This document shows, piece after piece, positions 13,128 to 20,152 of a stretch of DNA of 20,152 bases. The stretch is from contig JAUQYT010000272.1 in assembly GCA_030587605.1 (NCBI GenBank), forward strand, positions 1 through 20,152, read 5' to 3'. The translations under genes and the position numbers were made by a program. Numbering within the stretch: the stretch's first letter is position 1; each line of letters starts with the position of its first letter. The notes beneath the pieces were generated by a model, which saw only the letters and a program-made list of their open reading frames with translations, made no database searches and was not told the DNA's origin. The stretch is from Candidatus Njordarchaeum guaymasense. Its GTDB lineage: Archaea > Asgardarchaeota > Njordarchaeia > Njordarchaeales > Njordarchaeaceae.

Positions 13128-15383
13128 TCATAGCGACACCGTGAGCTTCTCTAACTTGCTGCTCGAAGCGGCTTTCCGTCCATCGACGTGAACTGTGAGT
13201 CCCTGCTCTACCTCGTCGATCTTCTTAGCTCTCCAGGTCACCTTCACGTCGTGTCCTTGGTATCTGACTCTGCTGATTGAGAAAGAATCGAGGTTGAATT
13301 GGAGCGGGTCGACGATTAGGTGTTTCTTATCAGCGTTGACTGGTCTAATGCCACAAACATACTTGATTATTAGATCAACTACCCAGGAATGCTGGTAGTC
13401 GTCTATTCCTCTGTATTCGCATGGTGCGCCCGTCATGGGGTTGTAGTGTTCGAAGCAGTTGGGTCGATTGACGTCGCCATTGAAGAACATCATCCTAATG
13501 TACTTGGAGACGAATTCAGCAGAGATTCTTAAAAGGGATTTGTCTCCCGTTTCCTCTGCTGTGTAGATGAGTGCTTCCGCTATGTGACTGTTGGTCATAG
13601 GCCAGACGCGTCCGTTCCAAGGGCACATCATTCGCTTGCCTTTCCACTCCGCGTCGGCGCTGAAGAACTCGTTGTCCATGCTTAGTGTCGCGACCGGATA
13701 TGGCATCCAAAACTCCTTCTCATTCAACAAGTGCTCTTTTATTGACGGCAAGTGCTCTAATGATGTGACGTCGCTCATGAAGGGGTAAAAACATGTTGCT
13801 GCTTTAACCTTGCTTCTCTCGTGGTCGGATGGCCTCACATCATAGAACATCTTGTCCTTGGGATCCCACATTATCGTCCTAATGGCTTGCTTGCACTTGG
13901 ATGCGCCAGCGTTGAACTTCACCTCATTATCCTTCTCTCCCAGTTGCTTCGCAAAGCAACTCAGAGCATTGTACAGCTCATAGATGTATACTGTTACGTC
14001 CACCCCCTCCAAGGGCTCTTGGAGAGGCTGATCCTTGTCCGCTTCAGTGTCAGCGAAAAGGTATCTCGGGTTTAGTTCTTGTCCCGACTCCATTTCGTCA
14101 ATGATGTCGTAGAGGTAGTCGTTATCGCAGTCTCTCTCACTGACGAAGTAGTTCAGGTAATTAGAGAGGGGCTGGTAGATGCGTTTCAGGAATCCCATGT
14201 CCGGATGGATATTGATCAGTTCGGTGACAACTCTGCCCCAATTAGCGTGGTAGAACGTGTTCTCTTTTACATCGGTCAAGCCGACGATTCCTGGAAGAAA
14301 ACCGTTGGGCTTTTGGTGCTGAAATAACCCCAAAATGCATCCTTGCGCTAAGGTTGGGTGACTCATCCATCGGGTCTCTAAGACATGGGTTTGGGCAGAG
14401 TAGGAAATGTGGCGCCTGAATATCCGTAATCCCTCATAGACACATGGATACCTGTGATTCCCATACTTCGCGTCAACAGTCATCAGATGGAGACCATACC
14501 ACCTATACCAGTAGTACTTCTCAATGAATGGGTCTGAGCAACGGAACATGGGCACAGACGCGAAGAAACTTCCCCACAAGTCAACACTTGTCTCACGAGC
14601 TTCTGTTATCCTCTCCGCCTGGAGCTTCTTAACCGCATCGTCCTCAGAGAGAGCTAATGAAGAACTGAACGAGAAAGTTGCCTTGCCTTGGGGTGACAGT
14701 CTCAGCGGGTAGTGAAGCCCAATATAAAGGAGTCCATAGGGATCAGTGCCGACTTCACGTTTGATCTCGTTCTTGAATCGACCTCCAGAGATCTTGTCAT
14801 CGAATGGTGTCAATTCCCACCTTGGCTTGTTCTCTGAACCTTGAGACAAGTTCACTGTGAAAGAAGAAAGATCAAGCTTGGAGCCCATCGCCTGCACGAT
14901 TGTCGGGTTCTTACGGCGGATCACAATTCCAGCGTTCGAAATGGGTTTTACGTCTACAACCGACGCTGAAGAATATGCTACCCAAGGAACGAGGTGTAGT
15001 AGCCGTTGCTTTCGAGACTTGTACGCTCCACTATCTACGTTTATCTCAAGCAACGATGTGAGAGCGTCATTGGGCGCGATCGCCTTCCACTCGATTACCT
15101 CAATTCCTTGATCTGAGGTAAATCTCTGCTTTGTATATGCGGGAGTCCAGAATAGACTTGAAGCCTGAGACTCCAGCCTCACAGGTTTGAGATCCTCGTC
15201 AAGAATCGCGATGGTGAAGATCGGTTCAATTTTGATGTCGAAGTAGTCCGCGTAGTCATAAAACCCGAGGACATCAAGGTACTCAGGGAATGACGGAGCA
15301 TAGATGAGTCCACGTCCGTTTCCGAGAAACCACTTATCACCCTTACGGGTGAGGAGTAACGTAGGATCAAACGTCGCCGTCAT
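13128..15383 (-). CDS. Glycoside hydrolase of the GH63/MGH1-like (alpha/alpha)6-barrel clan
   Basis: A large cytoplasmic protein, 751 aa from ATG 15383, preferred because AAGGGGA lies just upstream; an in-frame TTG at 15434 would add 17 residues. The N-terminal ~270 residues are strand-rich (FLGNGRGLIYAPSFPEYLDV and onward), a beta-sandwich as in GH63/GH15-type enzymes. The rest is helical with conserved pieces: NGFLPGIVG, DVTVYIYELYNAL, MWDPKDKMFYDV, CPWNGRVWPMTNSHIAEAL (from about residue 587), and FEHYNPMTGAPCEYRGIDDYQHSW (from ~644). The last two match the WP-x2-N and E-x-YNP-x-TG...F/Y-x-W-S motifs of GH63/GH37-like barrels, the Glu being a candidate general base. Relatives hydrolyse alpha-glucosides, mannosylglycerate or trehalose; the substrate cannot be fixed here. 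No signal peptide, so an intracellular sugar or compatible solute is likely. Confidence 0.78.
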   Translation of the reverse strand: MTATFDPTLLLTRKGDKWFLGNGRGLIYAPSFPEYLDVLGFYDYADYFDIKIEPIFTIAILDEDLKPVRLESQASSLFWTPAYTKQRFTSDQGIEVIEWKAIAPNDALTSLLEINVDSGAYKSRKQRLLHLVPWVAYSSASVVDVKPISNAGIVIRRKNPTIVQAMGSKLDLSSFTVNLSQGSENKPRWELTPFDDKISGGRFKNEIKREVGTDPYGLLYIGLHYPLRLSPQGKATFSFSSSLALSEDDAVKKLQAERITEARETSVDLWGSFFASVPMFRCSDPFIEKYYWYRWYGLHLMTVDAKYGNHRYPCVYEGLRIFRRHISYSAQTHVLETRWMSHPTLAQGCILGLFQHQKPNGFLPGIVGLTDVKENTFYHANWGRVVTELINIHPDMGFLKRIYQPLSNYLNYFVSERDCDNDYLYDIIDEMESGQELNPRYLFADTEADKDQPLQEPLEGVDVTVYIYELYNALSCFAKQLGEKDNEVKFNAGASKCKQAIRTIMWDPKDKMFYDVRPSDHERSKVKAATCFYPFMSDVTSLEHLPSIKEHLLNEKEFWMPYPVATLSMDNEFFSADAEWKGKRMMCPWNGRVWPMTNSHIAEALIYTAEETGDKSLLRISAEFVSKYIRMMFFNGDVNRPNCFEHYNPMTGAPCEYRGIDDYQHSWVVDLIIKYVCGIRPVNADKKHLIVDPLQFNLDSFSISRVRYQGHDVKVTWRAKKIDEVEQGLTVHVDGRKAASSSKLEKLTVSL

Positions 15384-15465
15384 GACTACTAATCCCCTTG
15401 TCTGGACAAGTAAGAAAATGGTCGCTGGTCTCAAACGACCAAGTTAACTGTATGTCTGAAATTAG

Positions 15466-15475
15466 CCTATAAAAC
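15466..15475 (-). promoter_or_regulatory. TATA-like box for the glycoside hydrolase gene
   Basis: The minus strand reads GTTTTATAGG, which would start transcription near 15445 with a leader of ~60 bases to ATG 15383. A short inverted repeat GGTCG (15420-15424) / CGACC (15436-15440) lies in that leader. Confidence 0.42.
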
Positions 15476-15621
15476 TATTTCAATGTCTCAAAAGGTTTTC
15501 GAAAAGAAGAAGAGCAAACTAGAGAATATAAGTGTCGTTCAGTCTCCGAGAAAACGTTCTCGTCCGTCTTGAGAAATCAGAGAACCCTCACTCTATACCG
15601 TCAATATCGTGACCAAACCCC

Positions 15622-15630
15622 TTATATTAA
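15622..15630 (+). promoter_or_regulatory. TATA-like box for the malic enzyme gene
   Basis: TTATATTAA preceded by ACCCC. Transcription would begin near 15652, giving a leader of ~110 bases that ends in the hairpin at 15721-15756. The 377-base gap between the hydrolase and malic enzyme genes also holds a perfect palindrome TTTTCGAAAA (15496-15505) and an inverted repeat CGAGAA-AACG-TTCTCG (15547-15562), both between the two divergent TATA boxes. Confidence 0.5.
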
Positions 15631-15720
15631 CTGTGCCCGTCTTCGATTGATTGTTGTCAATTGTGAGGCATTTTGTATGTCTCAGATAAATCTAATGAGT
15701 TGTTTTAAGCCGTGAAGATC

Positions 15721-15756
15721 TATCCCGTTGCAGATCATCGAGAATCTGCTGGGATA
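15721..15756 (+). promoter_or_regulatory. Leader hairpin covering the malic enzyme ribosome-binding site
   Basis: TATCCC (15721-15726) pairs with GGGATA (15751-15756), and GCAGAT (15730-15735) pairs with ATCTGC (15744-15749). This is a 12-bp stem with a 3/1-base internal loop and an 8-base apical loop. The right arm contains GGGA, the only plausible Shine-Dalgarno-like element, 6-7 bases before ATG 15761. Folding would therefore hide it, as in translational switches. It could also be a DNA operator, but it lies ~70 bases downstream of the inferred transcription start, which favours RNA. Confidence 0.6.
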
Positions 15757-15760
15757 GTTC

Positions 15761-17125
15761 ATGAATGACACAGTATCATATGAGAAGAAGGGAGTTTTCT
15801 TGACAGAACCGAAGCATGCTGTTGGCAAGGAAAAGAAAGGCGGAGACGTCGCTGTTAAATGGCATGGATTCTATCGGGGTAAGGTAGGAACAAACATTAA
15901 GGTTCCAGTAACCTCGCTGAACGATTTCTCATACTGGTATACTCCCTACGTAGCTGATGTCTGTAGAGCAATCAGCGCCGACGAGCACCGCCAGTACGAG
16001 CTGACAAACAAGTCGAATCTTGTCGCTGTGGTCACAGATGGGACTCGTGTTCTCGGACTGGGTGACATCGGTCCAAAAGCAGGAATGCCAGTAATGGAAG
16101 GAAAAGCATTGATCTTCAAGTACCTTGGGGACGTAGATGCATTCCCGATATGTCTTGGCACCAAAGACGAGGACCAGATAATTCAAGCAGTCAAGTGGAT
16201 AGCGCCAACCTTTGGCGGCATAAACTTGGAAGACATAGACTCACCTAAATGCTTCAAAATACTCCAAGAGCTCACGAAGCAACTGGACATATTCGTATGG
16301 CACGACGACCAACAGGGAACAGCGACTGTAATACTCGCAGGACTAATCAACGCACTGAAGGTAACAGGAAAAAAGATGGGGGAAATCCAGACAGCTATAA
16401 TCGGCGCTGGGGCTGCAGGTATCCCTACCGCTAGGCTTCTCATTGAAGCTGGAACAAAACAGGAAAACATCATCATGGTCGACAGCAAAGGAATCTTATA
16501 CGACGGCAGACCCGACATGGACAAGTGGAAAGCTGGGATCGCCAAAGCAACAAACGGCGAACGAAGAACAGGTGCAATAAAAGAAGCACTAAAGGACTCT
16601 GATGTGGTAATCGGAATCTCGAAGCCAGGCCCAGGTGTTATAACCAAGGAGATGGTACAGTCCATGGCAAGTACTCCGATAGTCTTTGCACTTGCAAACC
16701 CGACACCCGAAATACTACCCAGTGAAGCAAAAGAAGCAGGAGCAAAGGTAGTCGCCACTGGCAGGTCTGATTTCCCGAACCAAGTTAACAACAGCATAGG
16801 GTTCCCAGCAATACTAAGGGGAGCGCTCGATGTACACGCAAAAACAATAAACACAGAAATGATGATAGAAGCAGCCCAAGAAGTTGCGAAGTTTGCCGAA
16901 GAGAAGGGTCTAACTGAAGACTACATAGTTCCCAGGATGACAGAGTTCGAAATGTACCCAAGAGAAGCGGCAGCAATAGCACGCGCAGCCATCAGAACAG
17001 GTGCTGCCAGGGTAAAAGTCGACCCCAAGAAAATACAGGAAGACACATTGAGAAGGATCATGGCTAACAAGCGGATAAATGAGCTTCTTATGAAAGAGCA
17101 CTTCATAAAACCCTTTCCGCAATAG
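15761..17125 (+). CDS. maeB: NAD(P)-dependent malic enzyme (oxaloacetate-decarboxylating)
   Basis: Converts malate to pyruvate and CO2 with reduction of NAD(P)+. In 454 aa the complete active site is visible: YTPYVADVC (Tyr60, general acid), VTDGTRVLGLGDIGPKAGMPVMEGKALIF (91-119; Lys115 the likely general base), NLEDIDSPKCF (155-165) and WHDDQQGTA (180-188) with the metal-binding acids. The Rossmann loop is IIGAGAAGIP (213-222), followed by ISKPGPGVI, FALANPTPEI and RSDFPNQVNNSIGFPAILRGALD. This is the short, prokaryotic form without a phosphotransacetylase domain. Asp241 at the end of strand two (IMVDSKG) suggests a preference for NAD+. It starts at ATG 15761 directly after a strong hairpin that may control its translation. 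Two slightly Lys-rich N-terminal turns (about residues 8-34) precede the core. Confidence 0.95.
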   Translation: MNDTVSYEKKGVFLTEPKHAVGKEKKGGDVAVKWHGFYRGKVGTNIKVPVTSLNDFSYWYTPYVADVCRAISADEHRQYELTNKSNLVAVVTDGTRVLGLGDIGPKAGMPVMEGKALIFKYLGDVDAFPICLGTKDEDQIIQAVKWIAPTFGGINLEDIDSPKCFKILQELTKQLDIFVWHDDQQGTATVILAGLINALKVTGKKMGEIQTAIIGAGAAGIPTARLLIEAGTKQENIIMVDSKGILYDGRPDMDKWKAGIAKATNGERRTGAIKEALKDSDVVIGISKPGPGVITKEMVQSMASTPIVFALANPTPEILPSEAKEAGAKVVATGRSDFPNQVNNSIGFPAILRGALDVHAKTINTEMMIEAAQEVAKFAEEKGLTEDYIVPRMTEFEMYPREAAAIARAAIRTGAARVKVDPKKIQEDTLRRIMANKRINELLMKEHFIKPFPQ

Positions 17126-17205
17126 TCTTCACGAAGAAAAAGGAAGGAAGGAAATACTTGCCACATATTTCCAACTTCCGAATTCATAGCTATACAGCGC
17201 CTCTC

Positions 17206-18801
17206 TTATCTTCCACTCCTCTTTCCTCGCATCGCCGCAAGGGAGACAATCATCGCTATGATCACGCCCAAACCCGCACCAATCACGACACTAGTCCACT
17301 GGATACCCTCAGGTGTCGCAGTTTCTTCCAGAGGGGGAGTTCCTATTGTGATGGTGTAGTAGCTTAGTGGCGCATCCGCAGGTGAACCGGCAGTGTTTCC
17401 TGAAGTATCCCTAGCAGCAACGTAATAGCTGACAACCTCCCCTGATGAGAATGGTCCAACCGTTGCCTTGTACGCCGCGCCTGTGTGGCTCATCGCCACG
17501 GAACTCCAGGAACTCGAGCTTATGTTCCAATAGTACAGATAGACTCCGGAGATCTCCACGTTATCAGTTACTGAGACCGAGACATTCACATTCTGACCGC
17601 CAACAGGGCTCGAAGGAAAAACACTAGGAGAACCCAGAACGGGAGGAGTTGTATCATACTGAAACACGTAGAGCTTATTGTCACTGCAGCCATAAACTCC
17701 AACACTACCATCACCAGAAATTGCCACAGATTCCCCACTCGTAGATCCTATGTCGCTGGGAACGACGTAACTCCAAAGTGGTCCATAACTCTTGGAGTAC
17801 GACAATGCTGTGGGGCCACTGCCACAAGCTATTGTGGATCCATCGGACGATACAGAAAGTGACCTCAATATGGCTCTCCCCGTGTCATAATCAACCAGAG
17901 ATGCATTGCTGGTTCGCTCAAATACTCTAAGGTGATGGTCGTAGCATCCTGCTCCGATAGTTGTTCCGTCACTAGAAACTGCAACGTCGAAAAATTCATT
18001 AGTACCAGCCCCGAAGTTCCATAATGTTGTGTTGCTCTGTCTGCTAAAGACACGGACATAGTTATCATATGTCGAATCTTTGCATCCCGCGACTACAGTG
18101 TTTCCATTTGCTGAGACAGCTACATCAAACAAATTGTAACCACTTTTGTAGGTCCACATGGTTGTGTTGTCTTTCCTGCCAAAGACATAGATGCGGTCGT
18201 CATCTCCTCCAACTATCGTGTTCCCGTCAGCTGAGACAGCTACACTGAACATAGGGTCGGCGTAGTAGGCCCATATTGTTGCGTTGTCCTGTCTACTGAA
18301 GACACGAATCATACGGTCTGCCGATCCTGCAGCTATCGTGTTACCATCGGCTGAAACAGCAACACTCCACACAATGGAACCAGTTCTGTACGTCCATATT
18401 GTCGTGTTACTTTGTTTCCCAAAGACACGGATCGTATTGTCTGGTCCTGCTGCACCTGCGACTATTGTGCTCCCATTGGCTGAAACAGCTACGTTATATA
18501 TGTCAGAGGAAGTTTTGTATGTCCACATGGTTGCGTTGCTCTGCCTGCCAAAGACATAGATCTTATTGTCGTAGCTTCCAGCTACTATTGTGCTGCCATC
18601 CTCTGAGACAGCCACTGCCCGCACATAGCCGCCGGTGGTGTATGTCCAGAGGGGTGCAGAGGGAGGCGGAGGAATCAATTGAGGTGTCTGGGTGGTCGGT
18701 CGAGCCGTTTGAAAGTGTTGAACGCTGCAGATGCTGAATGCTATTATTGCCAGGATGAAGAAGGTCGAAGCTAAAGAAATCGACTTGTTTTTCCCCCTCA
18801 T
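17206..18801 (-). CDS. Surface-anchored beta-propeller protein with Ig-like domain
   Basis: A 531-aa exported protein. Residues ~9-27 (SLASTFFILAIIAFSICSV) form a signal or anchor helix, followed by a Pro/Thr/Gln linker. Residues ~50-385 are eight repeats of ~40-45 residues with the pattern xWTYxTG...VxxVAVSxDGxTIxAGSxDxxIxVFxRxSN, a WD40/PQQ-like propeller. Then come a DTTPPVLGSPSVFPSSPVGG hinge, an Ig/fibronectin-like domain (VNVSVSVTDNVEISGVYLYY...YYVAARDTSGNTAG), a Thr/Pro stalk and a C-terminal membrane helix (about 504-524) ending in MRGKRSGR inside. Most blades end in an N-[AT]-[TS] glycosylation sequon. This is typical of archaeal S-layer-associated binding proteins; the ligand is unknown. 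ATG 18801 has only weak ribosome-binding complementarity, and the TATA box about 50 bases upstream implies a short leader. Confidence 0.85.
   Translation of the reverse strand: MRGKNKSISLASTFFILAIIAFSICSVQHFQTARPTTQTPQLIPPPPSAPLWTYTTGGYVRAVAVSEDGSTIVAGSYDNKIYVFGRQSNATMWTYKTSSDIYNVAVSANGSTIVAGAAGPDNTIRVFGKQSNTTIWTYRTGSIVWSVAVSADGNTIAAGSADRMIRVFSRQDNATIWAYYADPMFSVAVSADGNTIVGGDDDRIYVFGRKDNTTMWTYKSGYNLFDVAVSANGNTVVAGCKDSTYDNYVRVFSRQSNTTLWNFGAGTNEFFDVAVSSDGTTIGAGCYDHHLRVFERTSNASLVDYDTGRAILRSLSVSSDGSTIACGSGPTALSYSKSYGPLWSYVVPSDIGSTSGESVAISGDGSVGVYGCSDNKLYVFQYDTTPPVLGSPSVFPSSPVGGQNVNVSVSVTDNVEISGVYLYYWNISSSSWSSVAMSHTGAAYKATVGPFSSGEVVSYYVAARDTSGNTAGSPADAPLSYYTITIGTPPLEETATPEGIQWTSVVIGAGLGVIIAMIVSLAAMRGKRSGR
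17660..18655 (-). repeat. Tandem propeller-blade repeats, ~120-135 bp period, eight units
   Basis: The blade-coding units are visibly similar at the DNA level: GCTGAGACAGCTAC or GCTGAAACAGC-type blocks recur near 18110, 18230, 18350 and 18480, each preceded by GTG-T/C-T-CC. The first six blades are close to one another, while the last two (nearest 17660) have diverged and lost the sequon, which suggests stepwise internal duplication. Confidence 0.7.
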
Positions 18802-18847
18802 TTTACATCACTCTAATCCGTGTTGTGAAATTGTTTGTTCCCCGAGT

Positions 18848-18857
18848 CTTATATACT
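18848..18857 (-). promoter_or_regulatory. TATA box for the propeller protein gene
   Basis: The minus strand reads AGTATATAAG, the best TATA element in the window. Transcription would begin near 18825, about 25 bases before ATG 18801. A perfect inverted repeat ACAGG-ATA-CCTGT (18872-18884) lies just upstream of the box and could bind an activator. The rest of the gap up to 19094 contains a short CTCTC/GAGAG hairpin (18966-18982) and a T7 run (18995-19001) without a clear role. Confidence 0.58.
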
Positions 18858-19094
18858 TTCTATGTTGATTGACAGGATACCTGTGATATGGAGAGCATGC
18901 GGATGTGAGTGCTGCAAAGGGGCGCGCTCAGCTCCCGAATCAGTCTATAGAGAAGGATGATGCGACTCTCGTCTTCTGAGAGAACATAGAAAGATTTTTT
19001 TACATGAAGCTTGATGATAACACTATAATTCATTTTGGAGAAGGTCCACTAAAAGGAGAGGTTGCCACTAACCCTTGCTGAGGAATGATGAGTT

Positions 19095-20135
19095 TTGAGA
19101 ATACTCAAGATGAAGAAGGATAATTTAGACTGCTTCCTCGAGGAGACTAGCTCCTTCGGTGAACTCTGGGGTCCGACCAGAGAAGAAGGCAAGTTCATGT
19201 ACGGGAAAATCAAGGATCGGAACAAGCTCTATCTGGGCAACGTGATCCCGATGATTCCTCCGAAGAAACTATTTCACCCCACAGACTTCGACATGTTTCG
19301 TTTCTCCGAGAAAGAGTTCAACCCGAACTATGATTGGATAGACAACCGAGTGCTCTTTGGTATTCACCCTTGCGACATCCATGGACTGCTGATTCTGGAC
19401 AAGTTTTTCGCTCAGCCTCCAGCTGATCCTTACTGGGTCAAGAGCAGGGAGAAAACGATCGTCGTAGGTTACTCGTGCATTCCATGCGAGAGTTGCCTCT
19501 GCAAAGCTACTGGTACCGACATTGTTCACGAGGGTTTCGACCTGTTCTTCACTGATCTCGATGACTATTACCTTGTTTGGGTCGGCTCGAGCGTCGGAGA
19601 CGACATGACGAGAGTGAGACAAGACATCTTTGATGAGAAAGTTGAGAAAGAAGACATAAAGAAGTACTTTGAGTGGAGAAAGGAACGGGATAGGTGCTTC
19701 GTGAAGAATTTCGAATTCAAGAATCTCCCTGACATGATGGAACTGAGCTACGGGAGCAAGATATGGGACGGTTTTGCGGATAATTGTCTCTCTTGTGGGC
19801 AGTGCACGATGGTTTGTCCAACCTGCAACTGCTACGACGCATACGACGAGATCGAGCTGACCGCCCACTTTCGAGGCTCACGTCTGCGCCGTTGGGACTC
19901 CTGCATGTTCGCCGACTACTCCCTTGTTGCAGGGGGAGAGAACTTCAGAGGAAGGCGGTCTGAACGCCTAAAACTTTGGTATACACACAAGCTGAGAGCA
20001 TATGAAACAGAATCCGGCAAGACTGGCAAGCCTTCATGTGTAGGCTGTGGGCGATGCGTCATGACGTGTCCAGTTGATATAAACGTCCTAACGGTTCACG
20101 ACGCACTCTTCACAGGGGAGGTGCCAAAGGAATGA
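19095..20135 (+). CDS. 4Fe-4S dicluster protein, sulfhydrogenase beta / AsrA-like subunit
   Basis: A 346-aa cytoplasmic iron-sulfur electron-transfer subunit. The N-terminal two thirds contain FGIHPCDIHGLLILD (88-102) and YSCIPCESCLCKATG (126-140; Cys128, 131, 134, 136), both typical of the HydB/HyhB (Pyrococcus sulfhydrogenase) and AsrA (anaerobic sulfite reductase) family. The C-terminus carries two ferredoxin-type clusters: NCLSCGQCTMVCPTCNCYD (Cys231, 234, 237, 241) and SCVGCGRCVMTCPVD (Cys315, 318, 321, 325). In this family the subunit passes electrons between the FAD/NAD(P) subunit and the hydrogenase or sulfite reductase module. The start is TTG 19095 or ATG 19110 (MKKDNLDCF). A downstream gene begins at its stop codon, so it heads an operon cut by the right edge; whether that encodes a hydrogenase is not visible here. 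Confidence 0.86.
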   Translation: MRILKMKKDNLDCFLEETSSFGELWGPTREEGKFMYGKIKDRNKLYLGNVIPMIPPKKLFHPTDFDMFRFSEKEFNPNYDWIDNRVLFGIHPCDIHGLLILDKFFAQPPADPYWVKSREKTIVVGYSCIPCESCLCKATGTDIVHEGFDLFFTDLDDYYLVWVGSSVGDDMTRVRQDIFDEKVEKEDIKKYFEWRKERDRCFVKNFEFKNLPDMMELSYGSKIWDGFADNCLSCGQCTMVCPTCNCYDAYDEIELTAHFRGSRLRRWDSCMFADYSLVAGGENFRGRRSERLKLWYTHKLRAYETESGKTGKPSCVGCGRCVMTCPVDINVLTVHDALFTGEVPKE

Positions 20136-20152
20136 TGAGCAATAGTAGTGTT
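20132..20152 (+). CDS. Start of next operon gene, cut by right edge
   Basis: ATGATGAGC overlaps the TGA stop of the preceding gene (start codon at 20132 or 20135) and GGGGAGG lies about 12-15 bases upstream. Only seven codons (MMSNSSV) are inside the window. In the sulfhydrogenase and anaerobic sulfite reductase families the next gene is usually the FAD/NAD-binding gamma (AsrB-like) subunit; that is expectation from context, not something the visible bases show. Confidence 0.5.

Noticed and set aside
15420..15440. GGTCG/CGACC inverted repeat in the hydrolase leader
   Set aside because: Only 5-bp arms with an 11-base loop; expected by chance in a sequence of this length and not tied to a ribosome site.
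16183..16854. 223-aa open frame antisense to malic enzyme
   Set aside because: It lies wholly inside the well-supported malic enzyme gene; its Ser/Pro/Ala-rich translation is the typical mirror of that gene and no promoter or ribosome site was seen.
17660..18655. Periodic repeats as a possible CRISPR array
   Set aside because: The ~120-135-bp units encode propeller blades in one frame; there are no short identical repeats with unique spacers.
18966..19001. CTCTC/GAGAG hairpin followed by a T7 run as a rho-type terminator
   Set aside because: The T run starts 12 bases after a weak 5-bp stem and no plus-strand gene precedes it, so there is nothing clear to terminate.
19269..19868. 199-aa open frame antisense to the iron-sulfur subunit
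   Set aside because: Shadow of a gene with clear Cys motifs; the antisense translation has no recognisable domain.

Overview
The window looks archaeal. Several genes are preceded by AT-rich TATA-like boxes at distances expected for archaeal TBP/TFB promoters, TTG and GTG starts are common, and the gene content suits an anaerobic or facultative archaeon: an ECF-type metal transporter, a sulfhydrogenase-like iron-sulfur subunit, an archaeal-type malic enzyme and a surface-anchored beta-propeller. A TACK-type lineage such as Bathyarchaeia is my guess from overall character; nothing here proves it, and there is no rRNA or tRNA gene.

Layout. Positions 1-2007 (+) hold the end of a cobalt/nickel ECF transporter operon: a PDGLE (CbiN-like) membrane protein cut by the left edge, the EcfT/CbiQ membrane subunit and the EcfA/CbiO ATPase. 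A small unrecognised gene runs convergently (2000-2356, -). Next is a + pair, a two-helix membrane protein with a PH-like tail and a calcineurin-type phosphoesterase (2603-3854). A - strand pair (5424-3910) encodes two coiled-coil proteins of almost equal length, each ending in a likely winged helix. A DUF3795-type cysteine-rich protein follows (5653-6120, +).

The centre is a - strand operon (11205-6155) with the three subunits of an acetone-carboxylase-type enzyme in the order beta, alpha, gamma (acxABC). The alpha subunit keeps the His-x2-Asp...His spacing expected of the metal site. Divergent from it is an HSL-family alpha/beta hydrolase (11518-12609, +), flanked by two diverged copies of a ~110-bp promoter-like sequence. 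Then come a small two-helix membrane protein (13020-12787, -), a glycoside hydrolase of the GH63/MGH1-like clan (15383-13128, -), malic enzyme (15761-17125, +) behind a strong leader hairpin that would cover its ribosome-binding site, an eight-blade surface propeller protein (18801-17206, -), and the start of a sulfhydrogenase/AsrA-like operon (19095 to the right edge, +).

Metabolically, a ketone or related carboxylase (to an acetoacetate-type product), malic enzyme (malate to pyruvate), a carbohydrate hydrolase, an esterase and a hydrogenase-type electron-transfer subunit fit a heterotroph using small organic compounds. The nickel/cobalt importer would fit a NiFe hydrogenase or cobamide need. 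These links are inference from proximity. The strongest non-coding signals are the malic enzyme leader hairpin (15721-15756) and the duplicated promoter-like segment (11352-11464 and 12652-12768). I saw no CRISPR array, insertion sequence, tRNA or rRNA.
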